Positions 1 through 11,608 of a stretch of 64,000 nucleotides of DNA are shown here, one piece after another. A program made the translations under genes and the position numbers. The DNA is from Isoetes taiwanensis (lineage: Eukaryota > Streptophyta > Lycopodiopsida > Isoetales > Isoetaceae). The notes beneath the pieces were generated by a model. The model was not told the origin of the DNA. It made no database searches and was given only the letters and a program-made list of their open reading frames with translations. Numbering within the stretch: position 1 is the first letter of the stretch; each line of letters starts with the position of its first letter. The stretch is from NCBI GenBank assembly GCA_021234155.1, contig JAJEKV010000022.1, positions 2,664,728 to 2,728,727 of the forward strand, written 5' to 3'.

Positions 1-780
1 AGCTCCTGCACCTTCCGATCTCGAAGCCGCGGAGCTATGCTCCGATTCTCGCAAGCGAGAGTCCAAAGATAGGGTTCATTGCGAGGCCACTTCTTGTGTC
101 TCAACCCTAGTTTGAAGGGCTCTCAACCAGGATCGGCTCTCTTCAAAAGCGACCTGAACTTTTCGCATCACAGTAGCAGCCTCCTCAGCCTCTGATTGAA
201 GGCGGGAGATGGTTGCCATTGTCTCTTGCTCAACACGTTGCTTTTCCCGTGTCATGGTTTCAATGGCGGTGGACATGGAATCCATGCGGGCCTGCATGTC
301 AGCAAGACTCTTCTTGTCCTTCCGCCTTTCGGAGTGCACTAGGCTAAGGCCATCTTCTAGGTGTCAGTATCACGGGTCTCCATGCTTAACTTATTTTTTT
401 TCAAGAGCTACCGCTTCTTGAGCAATTTGGGTGCGGAGGCCTGCATTTCCTCTGCCAAGCAAGCAATTCGAGCTTTGTTGCCCTCTGCCATTGCTTGAAC
501 CTGTTTCGGTGCTCCTCAACCGCCGGGTTTGGTGGTGGTGAAGCCGGGACACGGCTTTGCCGCTAGGCTAGAGTATCCGGTCATAGGCCTGTCGAGCTAT
601 ATTTGTTGCACGAGACTTTGCCCGCGCTTCTCTTTTCAATGTGCACCTATCAATTTTGCGGTGTCATCCGGGTCAAGTGCGATTGGGGATGGCATCTATG
701 TACTCTCCCAATAGAAGTTTTGCCGCCATATGCGCTTAGGTAGAGGGGATCACAGATCCGCACCATCCACATACATATCA
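1..780 (-). pseudogene. Degenerate transposon-like coiled-coil region
   Basis: The minus strand has an open frame at 76-339 (87 residues) that is almost entirely heptad-like and rich in Glu, Arg, Gln and Met, as in a coiled coil. The surrounding sequence back to about 780 keeps broken coding-like stretches on the same strand with stops and frame changes. Coiled-coil N-terminal regions like this are common in plant retrotransposon gag proteins, but no gag core, zinc knuckle or pol motif is visible, so that assignment is a guess. I do not recognise a host gene here. Confidence 0.3.
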
Positions 781-904
781 GGTGGGGTTGGATGAAGGGG
801 ACGAGGGCTCGTCCCCTCTTCTATCCTTTGGAGTTGCCATGAATAGGGTGTCACCCCTACAGGGCAGCTTGTCCGAAAAGCCTCCAAGCACTTTGATCAC
901 GCAC

Positions 905-1285
905 AACCTCTGTCCCTTCTGAGGGCGCCCATCCAAAAGCTTCCATGTGTCGGAAGCGGTAGCGAGGGCTTCCAAGTGCAAGAAGCAAGTGAGGGGCTCT
1001 TTCACCTTACGACACACATGCGAAAGTGTTAAAGTGCATAAATCAAGCGACCTCAAGTTCAACCTCTCGCCACCTTACGGACACTTGTGCGAAATGAAAC
1101 CTCTGTCCCTTTCAGAGGCCGGGTCCAAAGCTTCCCGTCGTGGAAGCGGTAGCGAGCTTCCAAGTGCAAGAAGCAAGTCGCGAGGCTCTTTCACTTTACG
1201 CACACTTGTCAGAAAGTGTTCAAGTGCATAAATCAAGTGCGACCTCAAGTTCAACCCTCGCCACCTTTACGGATTAATTTTGCGA
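905..1285. repeat. Two-copy tandem repeat, unit about 190 bp
   Basis: Two diverged copies lie head to tail, roughly 905-1090 and 1097-1285. Both contain, in the same order, the words CCTCTGTCCCTT, GGAAGCGGTAGCGAG, TTCCAAGTGCAAGAAGCAAG, GGCTCTTTCAC, AAGTGCATAAATCAAG and GACCTCAAGTTCAAC. The copies differ by small indels, so the open frames across them are not meaningful. Function is unknown; this may be subterminal or LTR sequence of a decayed element. Confidence 0.7.
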
Positions 1286-1437
1286 GAAATGAAAATAAGC
1301 AATGGCCTTCCCCTCTTACAGACGCCCGTCTGCAAGGCTTTAGCATGTAAATGTTTTAATCCAAGGTGATTGGATGGTATCACACCCTTTGAATCCTGCC
1401 TTAAAATCGGATAGAGAAAGTTGCTCAACACCTTCTA

Positions 1438-1833
1438 TCAAGCAAGTGTCTGGAACAGATTTAAGGAAGTGCAACCCCTCAGACGAACTCCAGTCTTTAG
1501 TTGCGGTGTACTTCTTCCCTTGTAAAAAGCTCTCTCATTCTTCAAGTAAAACTTGATATGGTGTTGAAACATAAGATCATTCAACTTGTTCACAGCTTGT
1601 TCTCTAGTAGCACGTCGAGATAAAACAAAGGAGTCTTCAATGATTCGAACCAAAGTAGAAAGACCAAAAGCCTTCTTCCTTCTAAGATGCACGGAAAATC
1701 TGCCAAACATTTGGTCTACTTGATCATGAGCATATCTTATAAGTAAAAATCCGAGCTTTACTTTTCTGAAGATAGCTCCTACAAGGTGGACCTTAACAAA
1801 GCATTTCTCTAGCACATCTTTAGAAATTTTCAA
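1438..1833 (-). pseudogene. Fragment of DUF7869-type transposon protein
   Basis: The 131-residue minus-strand frame contains HDQVDQMFGRFSVHLRRKKAF followed by a hydrophobic helix and, 40 residues on, a short L-x-x-L-M-F block. From memory this matches the H-x-x-D-x-D-Q-x-F-S/G-x-x-S-x-H-L-R-R core of the DUF7869 family, a domain of proteins encoded by multicopy plant and animal transposons. The usual His-Thr-His before it reads Tyr-Ala-His. Only the core is present: the start is missing, and the last 30 residues no longer look like the family. It is probably a dead fragment. A host gene is unlikely because no flanking exons are visible. Confidence 0.5.
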
Positions 1834-4086
1834 GAAATGAGGTAGAGTTGTCTTCTTTTATTCATTCTATCAATTACAACAGACATATACTACAGTGGAC
1901 ATTCAAGAGCTTCTTTCTTGTGCTTAGCAAGCTTCCTTCTCTCAGATACTTGCTGCTCACGGTGTCTAGCAAGCTTCTGTTGCAAAATATTTGTTGAAGA
2001 AATCAAGTCAAAACAATTCTATGAAACAAGTATAAAATGAAGAACTTTAGCTTACTTTTTTCTATCTCTGTCATTGCAGTTTCTACTTGTTTCTATCTCT
2101 GTCATTGCAGTTTCTCTTTGACTCTTCAATTCTGCACACATTGAGCACATAGACGTTTTATGTCTCTGGGGAATCTTCACAAGACCAAATTCGCTTTTCC
2201 ATGGTCTAGTAAAGTGTGAGTAAGAGATGTGATGACACTGAATGTATGTCTCTTTACATTGTTGGAAAACATTCCTTTTTTTCTGATATGGTCTGTCAAA
2301 TGATACATGTTGCTGATTTGGATTCGTAAATCTGCAAGTTTTCCTTCAAGGAGCTCTAACAAGCCACCTACAATCTCAGATGGAGAACCAAATGCTCCCA
2401 CGCATCATTTATGCTCCGTGCTTGAACAACATCATGATTAAGAAAATCAAACATAAAATATGCAGATAAGCTTCTTACAGTTGATCAAAGGATAAAAAAG
2501 ATAAGCCAACAGTTCAGGTTTACTGTTGTTCAAGTGTGAGTTGTTGTGAGCACCTTCAACTTGGTGCCTTTCAACAAGACGTAACAGCACATGTGTTGAA
2601 TGCATGCTGTCTATTATGAACATAATACTGTGATAACAGTCCCAAATACTTTGCCTGCTCCATGGACAAATCAAGTTACTTTGCACATATAACCACCAAC
2701 ATTTGCATATAAAAAAAAATATCTGCCTATTTAAAACACTCTAAGGAATTTTAATCTACAACAAAGCTCATAGGAAACAAACTAACCTTATATAAAAAAA
2801 AAAGTTAAGATAAAGGTATGTACTATAAAGAGCAATATAGAATATCTTTGCCAGTACCTCAGTGTGGTTTACAACATCAACACGTTCTATTCTCTATCTG
2901 CAAGAAAAGAATATGCAAGCTTGATGTGAGGTATAGTTCCCAAATGCAAATATTCACATCTTCACGGTTAAGGTACAACTAAAACCTAAAAGGGAGAAAA
3001 TAAAAGGAATAAAATGTGAACCTTCTTGTAGAAAAGCGCCTATGCTCGTCAGATTACAACCCATTCTTCATGAAGTGAAAGCTTTTATTGTTATAGCATA
3101 GAGTAGGATTCAAAGAATCGAGCTTCTGCAGGTACAAAAGAGAACCGCTTGTAGAATGCGCTAAAAGAGAAAAGAAAAGACTAAATAAAAGATTGGTACG
3201 TCTCTCTACTTCAAGACACGGTCTTCTACAAGTACCAAAAGCTGTTAAAGCCGTAATCTAAATCCCTATGCAAAAAAAAAGCCAAAAACTATTCAAAATG
3301 CTTACCTTCTAAGTGATAAAGGTGCAACTCGCCTTACTCTGTAAATGCTTACTTTCTAGACAACAAATTTGCAACTCCCCTTGCTATCTAAGAATCGGAA
3401 AGGAAGCTTGAAGGCACACGATCCTTCTAAATGCAAAGTAAAAAAGAGCAAAGAAGAAGTAGAACAAAATGCCTAGAACGAAATGCCTCAGGGTTTAGGA
3501 TTTAGCGATTGCACCAAAACTATAGGATTTGGGCAGTCCAGTTTCCTACTGTGAAGCGCCACTCCTTTATCTGCACAGCGGCGTTCCAGGCACAAATACC
3601 AACGCCATCCCTTTTTAATAAAGAAGATGCTCAAGCACATATGTTGAAGATCTCCATTTGCTTTCCCAGAACATCACGATAGTTTTTTGCATTATATGAT
3701 TTTGATAACCTTAAACTTGCCCTCCACATCCTCAAGAACAACTTCATAACCATGAAGAAATGCTAAGACTCTTAAAAGACATTACACCATAGCCTAACTA
3801 CTTAGGCACCAATATATATGGAAAGTGCGACCTCTCTCCTCCCCCACAATGTGGTGGATACAGCTAAGGTTATAATGCTGCATGTTCATGATTCAAAGAT
3901 GACATAAAATCTCAAAGAATGAATTAGGTTTCGAGAACAATCAAGCACTAAACCTCGTCGGCGCAGAGTCCGGCATCCATGAACGTTGATCCTCGCCTTT
4001 CAGGAAATTCGGATTCTGTATTCAATCTTCCTGATCAGGTAAGTTCTATTGTGCCCAACCTTTTGATTTAGGTTCTCGCCAGAAAT

Positions 4087-4133
4087 ATCCCACGAGCATT
4101 ATTTAGAAGAGAGGATGGTGTTTGCAGTATATG
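4087..4133 (+). promoter_or_regulatory. U2 snRNA promoter: USE and TATA box
   Basis: An upstream sequence element ATCCCACGAGC lies at 4087-4097 and TATATG at 4128-4133. They begin at about -72 and -31 from the U2 start. Plant snRNA genes use the USE (consensus RTCCCACATCG) plus a TATA box. The gap of about 30 bp between the two boxes is the Pol II spacing; Pol III snRNA genes have a gap about ten bp shorter. The USE departs from consensus in its last bases (GAGC for ATCG). Confidence 0.8.
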
Positions 4134-4158
4134 AAGGGGAAGAAATCAAAGGAAACTC

Positions 4159-4354
4159 ATACCTTTCTCGGCCTTTTGGCTAAGATCAAGTGTAGTATCT
4201 GTTCTTATCAGTTTAATAGCTGATACGGGGTCCATAGGGCCCCAATGCTATTAATCTAATTTGTTGTGGGTTGTGGGCCTGTTGTGCAGCTTGCTGCCAA
4301 GGCTCACGTATGTCGCCTCTGCCTTACACTATTGTAGAGGCCTGGCATAGCCCT
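4159..4354 (+). ncRNA. U2: U2 spliceosomal snRNA, copy 1
   Basis: The RNA begins ATACCTTTCTCGGCC, the invariant U2 5' end, followed by stem-loop I and the branch-site recognition sequence GTGTAGTATCTGTTC. Stem IIa (TATCAG/CTGATA), a GC-rich IIb hairpin (GGGGTCC/GGGCCCC) and an Sm-like site AATTTGTTGTG follow. The loop containing ACTATTG near 4328 fits stem-loop IV. Length is set at the usual plant 196 nt; the exact 3' end is an estimate. U2 base-pairs with the intron branch site during splicing in the nucleus. The upstream USE and TATA are in place, and a stem pair that differs from the usual plant sequence changes on both sides, so the gene looks functional. It is nearly identical to copy 2 at 45881. 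Confidence 0.95.
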
Positions 4355-4355
4355 A

Positions 4356-4379
4356 AACCCTCTCTGCAAGGAGAGGGTT
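4356..4379 (+). terminator. Hairpin just downstream of U2
   Basis: AACCCTCTC and GAGAGGGTT form a perfect 9-bp stem around the loop TGCAAG, two bases after the estimated U2 end, followed by an A-rich run. The identical hairpin follows U2 copy 2. The canonical plant 3' box was not found as a clear match. The hairpin could help 3'-end formation, or could be part of the precursor; this is inference. Confidence 0.4.
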
Positions 4380-5084
4380 CTAAAAAAATTTAACAAGGAT
4401 TTTATTTGATGTTTTGTTTGTTGTAATTCATGTTTCAGGTTAATCGAGTATAGGAGGGGTCTGTTGCATGGTTAGCTGAGAAAAGAATTATTTCAGATAT
4501 GTACTTATGCCTGTGCCAGAGGTTAGAGGTTAACTGAGTTGGATGCATGCAGTGTGAAATGCTACTTGGAATGCATATAGTTTTGTCTTTTCAACTTCTC
4601 TTATTGCAATACACAACTCTTTTCAACTGCACTGTCATACAAGTTGCTGTGGAGAAAGAGGGTTACAAGTTGTATGTCTTTCAGGATCTGCAAGCTGGTT
4701 TATTCTCTACCTTGGCCATGTAACTTGCATTCTTCATTTTGCATCTAATTGGTAGAGTAACTCTGCTCCTCCACTTGTTTGTCAAAGGTGCAATTTCATA
4801 TGACTGATGTTGATCTCAATTTACTCTCAATACATGTTGCAATAAATTAATTCATATGGCAGTTGATAAATGGGGGTTTATGTTTGTCTATTTTTGGTGC
4901 AAACTTTTAGAAACACCGAGTGTAACTGCTATTTCCAACTTTAAGAAGGAATTGGGCTTTGACCTTCTACACCCTACCGGTGGCGGTTCTCTGTGGTGGT
5001 GATTCTCTGTGGTTGAATAAGCGCCACTTTCTTCAAGGCTATGCCACAACCTAGTCCAAGCTGTTGCATATACCCTGCCAATGA

Positions 5085-5330
5085 TCAGTGCTGGCATACA
5101 TCCAAGGTCCATTTGATAATTTCTGTGCATACGTTCAATAAGCTTGCAGTATTAATTGTGCTCATGCTCATCCTATCAGAGAGCTTTCAGGTTTTGGTCC
5201 ACTAAATAATCAGTGCTGCCATACGTCCAAGGGACAATTTGATGATTTTTGTGCATAGGTTCAATAAGCTTGCTGTATTAATGCTTATCCTCTTAAAGGC
5301 CTTTCGTCCACTAACTAAAAAGAGAAGCTA
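5085..5330. repeat. Imperfect tandem duplication, unit about 125 bp
   Basis: The words ATCAGTGCTG, CATACRTCCAAGG, CAATTTGATGATTTTTGTGC (or a close variant) and TTCAATAAGCTTGC occur twice in the same order, from about 5085 and from 5205. The same tandem pair is present in segment C (46806-47050). No coding capacity. Confidence 0.65.
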
Positions 5331-5343
5331 GATACACTGGCAA

Positions 5344-7284
5344 TTGCAGCATGAATGTTTTCATGGTGGCAACGTAGTAACTATTCAAGCACAATTTTCA
5401 TGCTTGTCAAATGAATGCTTTTTGTAGCCTGAAATGACAGAGACCAATCTCTCCTTCCTTGAGGATGTCAAGCAAATCTAGGCGCTGGAGATGATAAATT
5501 CAGTTTTCTTGACATAAATATTTCAAGGAATTGTAGCAGGATCCATACAACGGAAAACCATCTTAGGTGCATAACTGGATTTTCTTATTGCACAATTGTA
5601 TTTAGCATTCTGTTACGTTTTAGCCTGATTTTGACATCACTACTGTGGTGGAAAATTGCGTCTAACCCTCTTTTGTAGTCTCCTCACAGGTGAGATCTTT
5701 GACCATTTGCTGAAAATCCAGACTGCTCGTTGGGTAAAAGTACCTCTTTTAGCAGATGTCTCAAGACCCGATAAACATCCTTTACTGCTTGGACCACTTC
5801 CCAAATTGTTGGGGGGGGGAGTTAGTTTTCTTAGCTTCTATAGGGCCAGAGGAAACCTAATGCAGTTCCTTCCACTATATGGATTATTACGAAGCGAAAT
5901 CACATTTCTGCTTGATTCAGACCACGATATAATGCTTCTTTACACACGCTGTGCATTGTAGTTGCTGGTGATGTAAAGATTGCATGATAATCAAAGCAGC
6001 ACAAGTACTTGTCTATTACGCTTCACCACATGCTAGATATTACGGATCGCCATTGCACTTACCCAATCTGATTAGGGATACTGTAAACATGAGAAATTAA
6101 GTCGTGAAAGTATTTATTAAGAGACTATGCTTATTTTGTTGCCTGTACTTAACCACTCCTGTAAATGTTAAGATTGTTCACCTTGAACTTGAGTCTAACA
6201 TTGCGGGCATGGAAGCAGCTGATTTTATGTGACAGGTCAAGCTAACATTCTCATTCTTGTCATAGCCATTTCAGTTTTGCATGTTTACAGCAAATGCTGT
6301 CGCTTTGTAGGTGCCTTGAGGGGTTTACAGTCTAGGAGCAGAAAACACAGTTTCTTCTAGATAAGACTAGTTGGAGATGTCCTTATGGACGGCAATCATT
6401 GCAAAGTATTGAATAAATGAAAATGTATTGAAAAGAGTTCATTATCCCAATGTGCTTGACAGCAGTGTAGCCCGGTATTTACTAAGCTGCAACTGTTGCT
6501 TGTTAAAATTAATCTGGTCATAATTGATATGCACATCTTAGTTATGCATGTGGTTCTTTAAAGATGAATTAGACTTGTCTTACTTATTGTACACTTCATT
6601 CCTCTGTCCATCAAATAGAGATTATTGAATAGACCTTAATATCACTAGATTACAGCCTGAAAGTGGGAGTAAAAATATTTCTTTTCTCTGCAGCTCAATT
6701 AATTATCTTAAAGAATTTGTTTCTTGCCTTGCCTGGCTTACCTCACATCTGTACCTTGCAAGCAGGCATCAGGTTATGAAATGATGTGGAAAATGTTGAA
6801 ATAAATACATAATGGGAATACTGAATCTAGCTTTCTCAGCATGGCTTGCAATAAAGGATTTCTTAACTAGAAGTGTGATTTCTCAAGATCTCTACTTTAG
6901 AACAAGGTTATATTGACAAGGTACTTCATGGTTATATTGACAAGGTACTTCACAGTCACAGTAAAAAACGTGATGCACAAATAGTGCTTGAACACACTTT
7001 GCTCATGAACACATGCAGATGCGAGTAGTTCTGGTTATTCTGTTCCATGTGGACAGACTATGGTGTAAGTCTTGTTTGCTGCACGCATCTGAAAGTGCAT
7101 CATCTGCATGAAAATACGTTGATCTTCAGTGTCTATCCTCATTGTCATTCCCATGTTGCTCAATTAAATGAGGGCCTTGATGGATCTGACATTCTTGTAT
7201 TCCTGTCCAGAAGGCCCCCAAAAATCCTTCGGGGCAGGGGTTTTTCAATCATGATAGTAATACGCGTGTTGTTTTCTTTGTTTT
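5344..7284. other. No gene seen
   Basis: Unique-looking AT-rich DNA. A 101-codon plus-strand frame at 5656-5961 has no family resemblance, no splice context and ordinary composition; I do not call it. Nothing else is supported. Confidence 0.5.
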
Positions 7285-7345
7285 GGTCCCATAGGCCAGT
7301 TCGTCTCGGTGGATGATAAAAATACATTCCATTTCCCATTCCTTT
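7285..7345 (+). mobile_element. LINE 3' terminus, plus strand
   Basis: GGTCCCATAGGCC...GGTGGATGATAAAAAT is a diverged copy of a 3'-end signature seen at six places in this window (consensus GGTCCCATA-purine-SCC, then TCC-purine-TGGACG, TAAAAA, then a simple repeat). Upstream text around 7235-7284 (TGATAGTAATACG, CTTTGTTTTGG) also matches the LINE tails at 13615-13650 and 48035-48070, so the fragment extends left for at least 60 bp. Confidence 0.6.
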
Positions 7346-8759
7346 GTAAATCAACAATAAAAAAACCCTAGTTTCAGAATGTAGCAAGAGCAAAGGGATT
7401 GATGAAATAAGAAAAACAAAATCTTTATCAAATATGAAAAATTAGTATATTGGATTTTATTTTATTCTTTTCTCAGTGTAGAGTTGTTTGCAGGGTTATG
7501 TCATCCAGTGTAGACATATAGCATACACATTAACATATGTAGTGCACGTTATATATCATACAAGACGGTAGTGCACCGCATCTGTTGTTGATTCGATTAA
7601 GGCTTAAAGGTAACTACTTTTTATCATCATTGTAATGATTAGATGATAGTGACAAATAACTAACTTCTATGACATGTGGTTTACCCATGCATGGCCTCAT
7701 ATACCTACAATATGTGATCCAAGGGAACTAAAATTTTGTCAAAGGATTACACACTATAGAAACGGAGTTCTTGCATATGATACCATACGCAATGGCAAGG
7801 TCAAGTTGCTCAAAAAATATAATTGCACCTTAAAGTACTCTTTATATTCCATGATCTCGTAAACTCGAACATCCAACAAAGAACATTAAAGAACTAAGGC
7901 ATCTATAAATACTCAAAGTTATTAGCACTTCGAGAACCTAGTCAGGTCCTAGGGTCCCATAAATAACTTCCTAAAAATAGACTTCTAATTACCATTTATC
8001 ATCCATAATATTTGAAATGAAATAGGAATTTTGAGATAGCATTATTTTTACTTGAAAGTTAATGCTAGGTACAATTCATTTTTCAGTCAAAAGATAAAGT
8101 AGTAACAAATATTTAAGATTTTGCAAAATCCACTCAGGTTTTTATAGGATATCTAGAACCTAGACTTTTATGCATTTGTTCTCAATAATATTTGCACTAT
8201 AATTTATTTTAGGAGTACTTATGAAAGATCAGTATCTCATGTTCTATGATATATAACAATAATAATTCCTGAGAAGAATCATATTTTCAAAATAATGAGA
8301 GAAATGTTTTGTTCAATAAAGAGCTTGATCCCTTTATATTTGACTTTATATTACTCCTTCATAATTGTTTGGTAATAGAAACTCTTAAGTAGTTTCATAA
8401 ATATTTATGCGTATACACATAGACCAACAACATAGTTAAGGGGATGTGGATAAATTCTTCACCTTAATATATAGTAGAATTAAAAAAGGAAAGGTATGCC
8501 AAAAGACCATTTGGCTCTTTTAACTTACAACTCTAGTGTTAAGGATCCAAGGAGACACAAAAATTGGTAGTAGACTTTTAAATTAATTTCTCCATCAGAT
8601 AAAAGGGGTTAAGTCATGGGAGTATGGTGGACCAAACTGATCCCCGGCCTGTGAACAGGTGTTCAATCGGCTATTTCAATTCACACCTTGTACAATAAGG
8701 GATGCCTATTGTTCCGGGTTGCCCTTCTTTCTAGATGTGATGTGTCATTGTAGGAGAAG
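7346..8759. other. AT-rich stretch, no gene seen
   Basis: Very AT-rich, with no open frame longer than about 60 codons, no recognisable RNA gene and no clear repeats. Confidence 0.5.
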
Positions 8760-8769
8760 GTGCATGTAT

Positions 8770-9340
8770 CAGGGGCAAAATGTGGAGGTGGCACCCACCT
8801 AGAAGTATTTGGAAGTGGAGTTTCCTTCTACCACATACTGGGATACTTCTATTCGATTATGAGTGATAGCCGGCTGGAAGGCGATGTATGGAATGCAAAA
8901 CAACAGTTACAAACTAGAGCTTATGGGGTCGAAGTCTGGGGCCCGATGGTATTTCTTACCACGTAGAATAACTTAGAGCAGGTGCAGAAAGCCTTGCTAG
9001 CTCAAACACTTGGACAAAACTCCATGGTCCCATATCAGATTCTTTTGTAGGAGAGGTGTTTCTTGCCTCTTTAGAGGGCCGCACTTGCCCGCTACATCAT
9101 CGACTTTTAGAAGATAGTCAGTATGGACAATGCTCGTCTCCCCAACCTTGCTTAGGCAAGGGGTCTGCAGCATTTCAAAGCCTATTGGAAGGACCTAGTG
9201 CAGAAGCACAAGTGCATATAGGTACAAACTGAAGAATATGACTATAACTTGAAGCAATATCTTCATGCTTGCTTCCTCAGCAAGCTTTGGGATACTGCTG
9301 CCTTACAACATATCAAGATAGCATACTACCAGGTTTCAGA
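8770..9340 (+). pseudogene. LINE ORF2 C-terminal fragment
   Basis: Read across stops, the plus strand encodes AYGVEVWGP followed by a Trp-x-x-(L/I)-E-x-V-Q-K-A-L-L block, L-G-Q-N-S-M-V-P-Y, a basic ARYIIDF region and M-D-N-A-R-L-P. This is the order of motifs in the region downstream of the reverse transcriptase of plant LINE ORF2 proteins. At least three stop codons interrupt it (for example after PYQILL, and twice in the next 25 codons). It precedes the tandem LINE-derived block at 10548-13451, and the two are probably parts of one family. Not functional. Confidence 0.55.
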
Positions 9341-10547
9341 TCAATCCCATGCTTAAACAAGATCGACAACACTACGACGTTCACGTTTGCCCATGAAGAT
9401 TTACAGATTCATAGCTTCAATCATAATTACGAAGATAAAAAATGTACTGAAAATGACAAGTCAAATTCTAAAACCGGAAAACGAAAATGGTAATAAAATG
9501 GTAAAGTACTCAAAAAATACAGAATGACATCTACTCTTAATTTTCTCCAAAACCATATAAGAATATATTAAAGTGCTCATCTAGTCATAATAAGAACAAG
9601 TACACATAATAGAAAACGTCCACATATGAAGCTATCACGTTTCAAAATAGAAAGGTAACATACAATATTGTTTGGACATCACAATAGGAAATAGAAACAA
9701 TATTGTTTAAACATCACAATAGGAGATTAACATAAGCATAAATTCAAATCAATCTCAAAGCAATAGTGGTTTTCTTTCTCCGTGGACGAAAAAATACACT
9801 CTATTCTATTCTTTTAATGGCCATGATTCCTGCAAACAATGAAAAGACAATGAGACGAAAACTCAAGCTTTCTTAACAAAATAATTATTAGTTGTAAATT
9901 GTTTAACAGATTTGATAGCGTTAATGAATTAAAATCTTGCATGACAATGGTGACTGAATTTGAAGGCAAAGAACAAGAAGTAAAAGGCAAGAGAAAAGAG
10001 CAACAAATTGGAAGTTGTGTAGTGAAGCAGGCTATAAAAGTAATTAGGGAAAGGACAACTTGGAAGAAAGTATTTATGAACCTGACATTGCTGCATTGTT
10101 TAGCTTTCGGTGATCATATGGGATGATCCTTTGCTCCTAAATTATTATAGTTCTAATCCACATGTATCGAGGCCGTGTAGAAATTCTCCAAATAAGAGGC
10201 AACCTGGCAAGAAGTATGAAGCTTGCGTATGGAAACTAGTCGTGCTATCAAACAAGCATCCTTCAAGATACAATGTGCTTGAAGCAATAAATTTTTGTGG
10301 GTTTTTTGGTACTGCCAGTGGTTCATAAATGTTAGAAACTGCATCCAAAAAAAAATAAAATCTGATATCTGTTAAGATGAGCAGTTATACAAGAAATTTT
10401 CCAAATCTGCACAAAAATGTGAAAACAACAAGGAAATATGAAAGGTTGGAAAAATATGGGAAGCGGAGGTGCAGAATGGGCAGTGCTAGACTTGAGGATT
10501 TTAGAACAAAAAGGAGAGTAGAGTTGAAAAATTTGAGATTAAGGATA
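9341..10547. other. No convincing gene
   Basis: Contains a short imperfect duplication (ACAATATTGTTT-RR-ACATCACAATAGGA at about 9663 and 9698) and short Lys-rich plus-strand frames (9899-10126, 10377-10607) that resemble nothing I recognise. These may be 5' parts of the adjacent LINE-derived repeat. Confidence 0.4.
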
Positions 10548-11419
10548 GACTGGTTAAATCCGATGAAATTACTGGCAAAATTGAAAGATGCTTATGTAAA
10601 TATGTAAATATGATGAAAACAAACGCCCATCTTGCATTTTGGGTACTAAAGATGATTATCAAGGTTATTTATAACACTTGAGGAGGCGAAGGCTTCTGAT
10701 CAAACAGACAGGTAAAAATATTCTTTGGCATCCATTTTGGATAAAGTGTTAGCTTTATTTCAGACATTTCTTGGCCAGCATCAGCTTAAGCATAATGTCG
10801 CAGAAATGAAGAAGCGAGTCCAACAATAGCAAAGTAAGAGAGGGACAAAATCAATGATAGACAAAGAGCGGATTTGCAGATCAGAAATAGAACAAGATTT
10901 CAGGACAAAGATAGATAAGATTAAGGACAAAAATGACCAAATAAAAATGAACCTATTAAAGAATAGATATGTGGTTGAAAATGAGAATTCAAGCTAACGT
11001 TGCAGCCATATCTGCGTGTCTCCGCTATTGAGCTTTTTTGGATGAGCATTTACACGACGATAAGCAAAGGTATTATAAAAATCGATATTGAAAACAACAG
11101 TTTCTATATGACTTGCTTGAAAAAAAAGGCCAAAACAGCCGTTTTCCATCATATCATTTTAAAAGGGCGCGTTTTCTGTTTTTGCAACAGTAGGACAAAA
11201 TAATCTATATTTTTCCAAAAATGGCCAAAAAAGCAGTTTTTCGCAACTACGGCTTCAATTCATACAGGTGCAGCACCTTTTATCCAATTCAACTATAGGC
11301 CCGAGGAAGAGAGATGTGATGAAGCAAGACAAAACCAGCAGGGCATAATCAAAGGTTTGAAACCCAATCTGCATTCAATGGGGCTCGCAGTCTATGTTCC
11401 CTTACCGGCGGTCTTGTTC

Positions 11420-11608
11420 CGAGGATGGGAAAGGACGACCTTCTTACCTTTTGGATTGGTACGAGTAAAAGCAGATGGATTCGGGATCGTCAGTATCGTC
11501 AACTGAGAAACATTGAGGATTAACATCATGCTCTTCAAAACTGTCCAGCATTTGACCATAACTGAGCACGCTATGCTGAGTTGGTTACATCTAACCAGCC
11601 TTCCATGT
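11420..11608 (+). pseudogene. LINE C-terminal domain remnant in tandem unit 1
   Basis: The frame reads DDLLTFWIGTSK, RQYRQLRNIED and then ALQNCPAFDHN and ARYAELV. The I-E-D-x-x-H-x-L-x-x-C-P-A-F motif is typical of the cysteine-bearing C terminus of plant LINE ORF2. Stops interrupt the Asp-Glu and Asn-Glu codons that are intact in unit 2, and a 20-bp block is missing relative to unit 2. Confidence 0.55.

Larger units (their letters stand above)
2313..5343. repeat. Segmental duplication copy A of the U2 locus
   Basis: This stretch recurs in two other places: 26322-29189 (copy B) and 44313-47071 (copy C). A and C share the U2 gene and about 990 bp after it; A and B share the region left of U2. 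Copy A lacks the hAT element present in B and C, showing an empty target at 3721-3728, and lacks about 175 bp near 3570 that B has. B lacks about 95 bp that A has near 2385-2480. Small open frames at 2177-2401 and 2447-2686 (minus) are shared in part with B but belong to no family I recognise. Confidence 0.9.

Noticed and set aside
4888-5130. 80-codon minus-strand frame conserved at 46610-46852
   Set aside because: Conserved only because the whole segment is duplicated; no domain, and the substitutions show no sign of codon-level constraint.
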